Positions 56,308 to 64,000 of a DNA stretch of 64,000 nucleotides are shown piece by piece (within the stretch, counting starts at the first letter, position 1; the number at the start of each line of letters is the position of its first letter). The notes beneath the pieces were generated by a model, which did no database searches, was not told the origin of the DNA, and saw only the letters and a list, made by a program, of their open reading frames with translations. The stretch is from Agelaius tricolor (lineage: Eukaryota > Chordata > Aves > Passeriformes > Icteridae). A program made the translations under genes and the position numbers. The stretch is from NCBI GenBank assembly GCA_023055355.1, contig JALJCS010000015.1:20387516-20451515 (forward strand), in the 5' to 3' direction.

Positions 56308-56645
56308 AACAGAATCCTGGAATGGTCTGGGCTGGAAAAGACCTGAAAGCTCATCCAGTGCAGCTCCACTTCCACTGTCCCAGGCTGCTGCAAGCCCTGC
56401 CCAGCCTGGCCTTGGACACTTCCAGGGATGCAGGGGCAGCCACAGCTGCTCTGGGCACCTGTGCCATGGCCTCAGCACTCCTACAAGGAGGAATTCCTTC
56501 CCAATATCGCATCCATCCCTGCCCTCTGGCAGTGGAAGCCATTCCCTGTGTCCTGTCCCTCCAGGCCCTTGCCCAAATTCCCTCTCCAGCTCTCCTGGGG
56601 CCCCTTCAGGCTGGCAGGGGCTGTAACCCCAATCCAACCCTCACC
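56308..56645 (-). mobile_element. CR1 LINE 3' fragment, possibly inside the GALNS 3' UTR
   Basis: AGAATCCTGGAATGGTCTGG through AGGGATGCAGGGGCAGCCAC and CCTCTGGCAGTGGAAGCCAT is a CR1 3' region in reverse orientation. Confidence 0.85.
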
Positions 56646-57251
56646 TGAACACAACCCCCACCTTTCCTGAAACCATGACCTGGGGAATGTTTGCAGCTAC
56701 ACATGGGAGGAACTCAGGACATTCTCCCTGGCTCCAAACCCCTCAGCTGTGAGCAGGAGGGATCCCTGGTTTGCACCCAGAGCTCACAGATTTGGGGAGA
56801 AAGGAAAAACAAGTTGATGTCCAGGGTTCACAATGGAAATGAAATGTTAAAACAACAAGCTACAGGCAAACAAAACATGGGCAGTATGGGCAGGGCTCTC
56901 TGGCAGCTCTGAGTTTCCTGACCTGTCCCGTGGCTCCTGTTGGGGCAGGAGGCTGGGTGGAAGGAGCAGGAGAGATCCAGGGCATTTTGGAGCTGATGGC
57001 AGAGTCCAGAGAGCTTTTCCAGCTGACCCAATCCTCACTGGAGTTACCATTTAGGGAAAGAGCCGGGGGAAGAGAGGAGTAGAGGCTAAACCCTGAGCAT
57101 GAGGAATATAAACACTGGCCCTTTTGGAAGAGCAAGTGATGATATCATGCACACATCACACCCTTCCTGTGTAAACAGGAGTGCCAACAGGAGCAGGCAT
57201 TGCACACTGCATGTCCAGCTGCCTCTGGGTAGCTCTGCAGGGCTGCAGCCA

Positions 57252-60200
57252 TCAGTGAGGCCAAGAGCATTTCTTAGGATCAGACTCTGGTGCTTTCAGG
57301 CACTTCCCAAGCTTCTCGCAGCCTGGAGGGGCCCAATTCTGTTAAAAACAAACAGAAACAGACAGAAAGATGATTCACACCAAGTATCTGCTAAGCTCCC
57401 ATCCCAAGCAGCTCTTTATGATCCTCACAAAGACACTTTTATGTGCTGCTTGAAAAATGAAACTCCTCTTGCAGCCCAAGCCTCTGGGCTCATAAACTTC
57501 CCCACTCCAAACAGTGCTCAAATAAAAGCTGGGAAAGGCTGCAAACGCTGGGCCGTGCAGGATTCCCTGTGCTGGGACACTCCAGCCCTTCCTGGCCTCT
57601 CCCAGCCCAGCTTGGGGCATGCTGGTGACCCTCCTGTCCCTCCTGTGGCAGCACAGAGGAACCAGAGCAGGAGGTTTTGCTGACCCCCCCAGTTCTCCTG
57701 GGAGCCCAGGGGAGTTCCCACTCTCAGCACTGCAATATCCAGGCACCGTCCTGAGGAGGCAAAAGGCAGCACAAGGCCAAGGGTGTGAGAGAGATAAGAA
57801 TGCTGGTATTTTAATGAGTGTTTTGATGGGCAGAGGGAGCAGAAAGAATTCCTGAGACACCTCTTCCCGTGCCTGCACACCAAAACTATTTGTTTGCCTT
57901 GTTTCCACGTTTCTTGAGCTACCTGAATGTGTGGAACAGAAAAAGGAGATCCACTGCCAACCTCAGCCTCCAGAGGGATTAATGGAGGAAGGAATTTGGA
58001 TAGATGAACATTTTTAATTTCATTAAGGTTTTGCCATTACAAATTTGGGATTGTGGTCATGGGAAGGGCAGATAACACTTCCCATTCTGCTTTCAGGAAT
58101 CTTTTGTGCCTCCCTGTCTCAGGTCTGTCCATCCATGGACATTCCTGCTGTCCCCTATTAAAGGCCAGTTCAACACTGACCTCTTGCCTTTTATTTTGCT
58201 GATTTTCACCCTGCAAATATTTCTGTTTTCTTGGAACTAAATTCCTACAGAAAAGAAATGCTCAACCCCAGGAAAAAAACCACTGGAGCAGGTTTTTGTT
58301 CCATGGAGCTGACAACAGATGGCAGTGAGACACCAGCAATTCCTGCAGAGGAGCAGACCCAGAGGGAGCTGTGCTGGAGACACCTCTGCACCGAGGGCTC
58401 CACAGGCTTTCTGAACAATTAATGTCGTTTTCTAAATCGTTTGGAAAATCTCTGTTCCTCTGGTTTAAAATGTGCAGCCACGACTGGACAATTCAGAGCA
58501 CTCTGCAGAAGGAACTGAGAGCCAAAGGAACACATGAACTGCAATGTTTGTTCTTTTGAAAAGGCAGAACAATAAAGGGTCTGTGCTGCCTCCTGCAGCC
58601 CTGGTCCCGCTGCTGGGCTGAGCTGGGAGCCCCGGGGACACCGCGAGTGCCAGAGCCAGCCCCGAGCTGCAGAACGGCTTCTCCCACACTTACACAGCAG
58701 GAAAAGCCAGCAGAGCTGCCCCTGGGGGAGCTCCCTGGACAATGGGATCCAGCACGGATGGGCTGCAAGCACCTCCCAGCTCCTGCCCCCATCGCTGCTC
58801 TGCAGGAGTGCACAATGATCCAGCTGCTGTCCTGGAATCCTGCAGTGCCTGGCTGGGAAGGGACCTCAGAGCCCACCCAGTGCCACCCTGCCATGGCAGG
58901 GACACCTCCCACTGTCCCAGGGGCTCCCAGCCCTGTCCAGCCTGGCCTTGGGCACTGCCAGGGATGCAGGGGCAGCCACAGCTGCTCTGGGCACCTGTGC
59001 CAGGGCCTGCCCACCCTGCCAGGGAACAATTCCTCATTGCCAAGATCCCACCCAGCCCTGCCCTCTGGCACTGGGAGCCATTCCCTGTCCTGTCTCTCCG
59101 TGGCTTGGACACTTCCTTGAACACTTCCACACACTTTGTGTGTAGGTAAAGACAATTCTCCTCCTCTCTCCCAAACACATCAAACAAACACCCTTATCAA
59201 ATCATCAGCTGACAGGAGATAGTGGCAGTAAATGATCTCCCAGCATCCCCCAAAAGCAGATTCAGCCCCCAGTCCAGCCCAGCAATGTAATCACTCCCTG
59301 AAGCTTTGCTTGGCTTCATTCCTACTCTCAAAGGCAGCAATCTGCTGCCTGATATTTTGGGGTAGTGACCACGGAGTTATCCTGGAAAACTCACTGGGTT
59401 TCCTGCTGGGACTGAAACATTTCTGCTGGGCCTAGGATCCCCCCAGCCCTCCCTTCCATTTGGGAGGCAGTTTTGGAAGAAATGCCTTTGCAGTGCTGCC
59501 TCTGGCAGCAGCCAGGCCCTGGGGACAGTGCCTGAATCCAAAAGGTCCCAGAGGAGCAGAGAACAGTGTTTATTAAGGGAAAAGTTGAATAAGGAAAGAA
59601 AACAACACAGAAACAATGGGCCCTCAAATCTTTTTCCTATTTAACATCCAAAAATAAAGAGATTGGACAAAGCTAAGGGAGATCTTTGCCTTGTTACTGA
59701 GGGGACACAGCTCTTTGCTGGTGACAGACCAGAGGCAGCAGGTTCTGACTGATTCAGGAGATTATTTATTTATTTATTATCAGGAAGATTTTGCCTGTTG
59801 CTATTTTGTAACAGCCTGTTAAAAGGTTTTGTCTGTAAGAAGATTTTGCCTGTTACTATTTTGTCTGTCAGCCCACAGACACATTCCCTCGGATCCACAA
59901 CCTCCTGTCAAGTGACAACCTCCCCCAGATTATCCAGTTCCTCTCCCAGGTTCTCAATAAACCAAGCAGTGCTTGACAGGGAAGCCAAACTGTAACTTTC
60001 CAACAGGAGACTTGAAAGAGAAAACAGAACTGAAAAAGTTCAATTCCAATAAAGACTTGGGAAAATTCAGGCATAGGGGGAATTGGAGGAGACAGAGCAA
60101 GACCAAAGATACATCACTGAAAATGAACAGTCCCTTAGAAGACTCAAAACAAAGAGGGCAGGGTTAGATGGGATATTGGGAATGAGGAATTGTTCTCTGG

Positions 60201-60690
60201 CAGGTAGGCCGGCCCTGGCACAGCTGTGGCTGCCCCTGCATCCCTGGCAGTGCCCAAGGCCAGGCTGGACAGGGCTTGGGGCACCCTGGGACAGTGGGAG
60301 GTGTCCCTGCCATGGCAGGGTGGGGCTGGATGGGCTCTAAGGTCCCTTCCCACCCAAACCACTGCAGGATTCCACAATTCCAGCGTTTTGAGAACTGCAG
60401 AAGGGGATTAGAAAGGAGAAGAAGGATCTGTCCTGTCTCTAAGCAAGGAAGGCACCTAGAGGTAATTGTGCATCTCTCCTCCATCCCTTCCCACCACTGA
60501 CAGTTGGTGAAACCTTTACAAAATGCATTTCAATCTAAGGAGTCCCCATGCATTTGTGCTTCAGGCACTCACCATGACAGCCTGGTCACACACGTTCAGC
60601 TGGGGCTGGCCTGGCACCAGGGTGGCCTTGTGCTGCTGCACCAGCCCTGAGATGTGCTCCACAGCCTGCTGGTACTCCTCACTGGCAAAG
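57252..60690 (-). CDS. GALNS: N-acetylgalactosamine-6-sulfatase, last two coding exons only (gene runs off the right edge)
   Basis: GALNS is the lysosomal sulfatase that removes 6-sulfate from N-acetylgalactosamine in chondroitin sulfate and galactose in keratan sulfate. The penultimate exon, 60573-60690, encodes [20 protein letters not shown] and then [19 protein letters not shown], close to the human C-terminal segment. The last exon, 57252-57338, encodes [20 protein letters not shown] then PKKCSWPH and a TGA stop. Phase and GT-AG signals agree across the 3.2-kb intron, which contains CR1 copies. The catalytic sulfatase core, with its Cys-to-formylglycine site, would lie beyond 64000. I looked for the preceding exon (FCPGQNVSG block) in 60691-64000 and did not find it. 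Confidence 0.9.
58832..59115 (-). mobile_element. CR1 LINE 3' fragment in the last GALNS intron
   Basis: CCTGGAATCCTGCAGTGCCT through CACCCTGCCATGGCAGGGAC, CTTGGGCACTGCCAGGGATG and CTGCCCTCTGGCACTGG follows CR1 in reverse orientation. Confidence 0.85.
59783..59870. repeat. Direct duplication of about 45-50 bp in the last GALNS intron
   Basis: AGATTTTGCCTGTTGCTATT with TTGTAACAG is followed about 52 bases later by AGATTTTGCCTGTTACTATT with TTGTCTGTC. TTTATTTATTTATT lies just left of it. The origin is unclear. Confidence 0.6.
60148..60385 (+). mobile_element. CR1 LINE 3' fragment in the last GALNS intron, opposite orientation
   Basis: AGGGCAGGGTTAGATGGGAT through TGGCAGTGCCCAAGGCCAGG and CCCTGCCATGGCAGGGTGGG to the 3' end near CAGGATTCCACAATTCC is CR1 in sense orientation. 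Confidence 0.85.
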
Positions 60691-61989
60691 CTGCAGGGGG
60701 AAAGCACAGGGGTTACTGCTGGGGCTTCCTCTGGCGTCCCCAGGGAGGAGGAGGAGATGTGCAAACACCCTGCCAGCTGCCCAGGGCTCTGCAGGGAATG
60801 GAATCCAGGCTGGCAGGTGCAGGTGCTCTGCTGAGGGCAATGAGCATGGCAGTGCCCTGTCCTCCCCAGAAATCACCTGGCTCCAGAGCAGCTCAGCCTC
60901 CCACACTGCTGCTCCAGGGACCCCAAATGTTTCCTCCTCGTGCAGATCTGCTAGCAGCTCATGTGGACTCCCAAGGGAATTGTCTTAGCAAATAAAAGAG
61001 CATTTCTTGGTTGTTCCTTCAATGATTATCTAGGGACACTTCCCAGACACAGGACAAACACCTTCCCAGACAGCTTAGGACAGGAATCTCCCAAGGCAGC
61101 CCTTCCAGCGTGTCCCACCTGAGGTCAGCAGCTCCCCACACTCTCCCCCCTTTCCCAAGAGCTCTCCTGAACACCTGCCCCGGCGGGGGCGTTTGTGCAG
61201 GGAAGAGAAGGGAATGTCAATATTTTATCTTACAAGAGTGCTCTCAGGAAGGGTTTCAAACACAACCCTGGGCCAGTTAAACTCCACAACCACCAAGGAA
61301 ATGAACTACAATTATGCAAACAGAGAGAAGAATAGAAGGGCCTCGTCCAAGACGAGAATACCTCCCCCATTCCACAAAATGCTGAGGTTCTGCCCCGTCC
61401 ACATTCCTCCACTACAGCTTGATTATTCCAAGCTGGGAGCCATCTGCCATGCCCCTAAACGTGGTTATAATGACCAGATCCTGACCCACCTGATTCCTCC
61501 AGCAGCTATTTGCTGGGGTGGCTCAGGGTGCACTTCACTAATACCTCAAGTATTTCTAAAAAGCAGGATTCCTAACAAAGATCTCTCTTTGTCCATCACG
61601 TTAAGAGTCGCTTAAAAACCACCAACTCCCCCAGAGAGCGGCAAATTCCTTGGAAGATAAAAGAAACAATGCAGTTGGGTCCTGACCTCGGGCTCCCCCT
61701 GCTCCCAGGCCAGGCTGGCCAGCAGCCCCGCACTCCAGCTAATTTCCTTCTTTGCAAAACAATCACATTTGGAAGGCCAGCGATGTGCCAAGCGTTTCCA
61801 GTAAACCCTATAAATATCCCAGCTGGGCAGGCAGCCAGGGAGAGGCTGATTGTGGGGCTGGGCTGAGCTGTGCTGATAGAGAGCAGCAAGGGAAGGTGGG
61901 ATGAGGAGCTGGAGCTGCTGCTCTCACACCCAGCTGCCTGGACAGAGCTAAGGACCACCCTGAAATGCACAGGATCCTGAGAAGCTCCT

Positions 61990-62230
61990 GAATTTCATAG
62001 GATCTGACAATCTTTGGGTGGGAGGAGATTTAAAACCCATCTCATCCCACCCCCTGCCATGGCAGGGACACCTTGTGTCTATCCCAGGCTGCTCCCAGCC
62101 CTGTCCAGCCTGGCCTTGGGCACTGCCAGGGATGCAGGGGCAGCCCCAGCTACTCTGGGCACCTGTGCCAGGGCCTGCCCACCCTCCCAGCCAAGAATTC
62201 CTTCCCAATATCCATCCATCCCTGCTCCAT
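61990..62230 (-). mobile_element. CR1 LINE 3' fragment in a GALNS intron
   Basis: TTTGGGTGGGAGGAGATTTA through CCCTGCCATGGCAGGGACAC and GGGCCTGCCCACCCTCCCAG matches a CR1 3' end in reverse orientation. Confidence 0.85.
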
Positions 62231-62345
62231 GGAGGTTGGTTTTCATTTCTTGACCCCATTGATATTCCCATTCCATGGAGGTTGGTTTTGTTTTCTTGAC
62301 CCCATGGAAATCCCCATTCCACGAGGTTGGTTTTCCTGCCTTGGC
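62225..62345. repeat. About 50-bp tandem repeat, 2-3 copies, at the end of a CR1 fragment
   Basis: CCATGGAGGTTGGTTTTCAT followed by TTCTTGACCCCAT repeats with GGTTTTG and then a shorter, more diverged copy. Confidence 0.8.
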
Positions 62346-63399
62346 TCCATGGCTCAGTTTTATCTCAAGATATTCCTGTTTAGCTCCACAACATGCCCCA
62401 AAATCCCACATCCATGGATTTGTGAAGTATTTACTGACTGCACAGGAGTTAAAACTGCCTCCAGCCCTAAGCAAGTGCATTTTGAGACAAAATCTGCAAG
62501 AGTGCCTGGAATTTGCATGTAAAATGGGGATAATTACCTCATGGTAATCAGCCAGAGCTGTTGAGGGAGCTGGGAACCTCTCCTACCTGGAGTCCCATCC
62601 TTCCCTGGAGTGCACATGCAGGCCTGGGCTGCAGGGCCAGGTTTGCTGCATTCCCTGCTCCACAAAGAGGTGGAATTATCTGTCCAGGTACCATTGTCTG
62701 GGAGGAGCAGCCTCCGGGGCGAGCTGCATTTCCTATTCCAGCTCAGCAATCCGGGGAAGGAGAGCTGGGAATAGCACTGCAAGGAGGAGAGGGTGAGCAG
62801 GTGGTGTTGTGAGGAGCTTGCTAAAAGAGATCCCCCAGCGTCCATGAAATTATTCCAGGCTCAGAAGGAGGGAGCAGAGTGGACAAAGTCCAGGGTCATT
62901 ACACTAATTGACACTTTACCTCCGGGAAGCCCCTGGAGATGCAATCAGGGCTGGATTGGAGAGCAGGGTCCCAGGCACAGGTGTGGGCTGTGCTTCCTTC
63001 ATTTACTGTAATTGTGCCTTGGCAATCTGCTCCATCCTCCCCCCACAGCTCCTGGAACCTGCTCTGCTGCTTAACCCCAGCGTGGCCTCCCAGCACAGCC
63101 AGCCTGCAGGGAGGAGGGCTGGTCTCACCCAGAGCCAAACTCTGCTTTAATCCCCTGCTCCTGGGGCTTCCTCCTGCAGGGACGGCTCCCTGCCATCATC
63201 AAATACACCCTCAAACAGATCAGCACCCACATAAATGCAGGAGCATTTCCAGCAGGGTTTCAGGATGTTTGTTTTACACCTCATGATTCACACTGTCTGT
63301 CCTGGGAGTGATGGTGAAACTGAGAGGACTGGGACAAAGTGGGAATGATATTTTATAAAAACTCCCATAATGGGAGTCACAAAAACCTGACAAAGGGCT

Positions 63400-63500
63400 C
63401 TAGACCAGGCTGGACAGGGCTTGGAGCAGCCAAAGGTGATGAGCTTCACACAGCTTAAAAGGCCCCTTCCAATCCAAGCCATTCCATGGTTCTAGGAACA
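63400..63500 (+). mobile_element. Short CR1 3' fragment
   Basis: AGACCAGGCTGGACAGGGCT through AAAAGGCCCCTTCCAATCCA and CCATTCCATGGTTCTAGG is the last part of CR1 in sense orientation. Confidence 0.7.
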
Positions 63501-63929
63501 GCAGCTCTCACATTGATATGAAGTTATGGGAAGAGCATAAAACGTGGCTAATGATACTTTACTTCCTTCTCCCCTGGAATTATTTTAATTAAAACCATTA
63601 TTTTTAATTCTGAAATACACCCAGATTCTGATAATTTGATTTTATCTGTTATCAGTGCTTTGAGGCTTCGCAGCACCGTGGTATCCAAGTCTTGATCTTG
63701 TCTGATTACTCAGTCTTCCTCAGTTCCTCTCTTCTATTATCAAGTTTATTTGCAATTTAAGGTCTGCACAATGCAGGAGGCAGAGACAGGTTTGGGGCTC
63801 TGCTGCTGGAATTACTGGAGAGACTCAGAGGAGCCAAAGGAAAACAAATGAGGCACCAAAGGCTGAAGGTGGCCCTTACCCTGAGTCACCTCTGGTCCAG
63901 CAGCATTTTGGGCCCAGTGGCCACAGGAA

Positions 63930-64000
63930 ACCTTGGAATTCCAGAATCATCCAGGCTGGAAAGGCCTCCAGGGTGGGAGAGCCCAAGCTGGGATGATCAG
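63930..64000 (-). mobile_element. CR1 fragment cut by the window edge
   Basis: CCTTGGAATTCCAGAATCAT followed by CCAGGCTGGAAAGGCCTCCA is the 3' terminus of a CR1 in reverse orientation. The rest lies past 64000. Confidence 0.7.

Larger units (their letters stand above)
60691..64000 (-). other. GALNS intron upstream of the penultimate exon
   Basis: This is non-coding as far as can be seen. It contains CR1 pieces (61990-62230, 63400-63500, 63930-64000), a short tandem repeat at 62225-62345 and otherwise unique sequence. Confidence 0.6.

Noticed and set aside
58493..59155. Open frames with [20 protein letters not shown] peptides, also at 60164-60484, 62079-62480 and 4007-4525
   Set aside because: These are translations of CR1 3' fragments, which recur with the same peptides in many places and are the non-coding end of the element.
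1..64000. CRISPR arrays, bacterial operons, phage or toxin systems
   Set aside because: The tandem arrays have no spacer structure and the genes are interrupted by spliceosomal introns with vertebrate families; the sequence is an animal nuclear genome.
60691..64000. A further upstream GALNS exon
   Set aside because: I searched both the sequence and its translations for the FCPGQNVSG/FHLGRDPGERFPL block and saw no match; a CAG/GGTAAGG string near 63880 has no homologous coding sequence next to it.

Overview
This window is vertebrate nuclear DNA and almost certainly avian, probably a songbird. The evidence is dozens of CR1 LINE 3' fragments, avian-type solo LTRs, very short introns, GC-rich CpG-island promoters and many GC-rich minisatellites, as expected on a small bird chromosome. 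The gene order MVD, RNF166, CTU2, PIEZO1, CDT1, APRT, GALNS matches human 16q24.3, except that SNAI3, which lies between MVD and RNF166 in human, is not visible here.

Layout. At 1-504 lie the first coding exon and part of intron 1 of MVD (-). At 2923-7323 is RNF166 (-, 6 coding exons, 243 aa). It is head to head, across about 300 bp, with CTU2 at 7624-11319 (+, 15 exons, 473 aa). PIEZO1 fills 12070-36052 (-); I could assemble all 51 coding exons in frame (2454 aa). CDT1 is at 38370-42551 (+, 10 exons, 622 aa) with E2F-type sites upstream. APRT is at 45473-48583 (-, 5 exons, 179 aa). The last two exons of GALNS (-) lie at 57252-60690; the rest of that gene is beyond the right edge. Between APRT and GALNS are about 8.7 kb without a recognisable gene.

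Exon edges were set by matching translated segments to the known protein families and requiring splice dinucleotides and reading phase to agree through each gene. All introns so resolved are GT-AG except two GC-AG introns (APRT intron 3 and PIEZO1 intron 42). The genes are unrelated housekeeping or signalling genes: sterol synthesis (MVD), ubiquitin ligation (RNF166), tRNA wobble thiolation (CTU2), mechanosensing (PIEZO1), replication licensing (CDT1), purine salvage (APRT) and lysosomal sulfatase (GALNS). They share promoters or converge tail to tail but do not form a pathway.

I found no new multi-gene system. The most unusual signal is structural. Minisatellites are dense, and in three genes (RNF166, CDT1, APRT) a tandem duplication has copied a splice site together with adjoining exon sequence, leaving decoy splice sites whose use would shift the frame or otherwise alter the message. 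One solo LTR with a perfect 6-bp target duplication makes up most of PIEZO1 intron 25.
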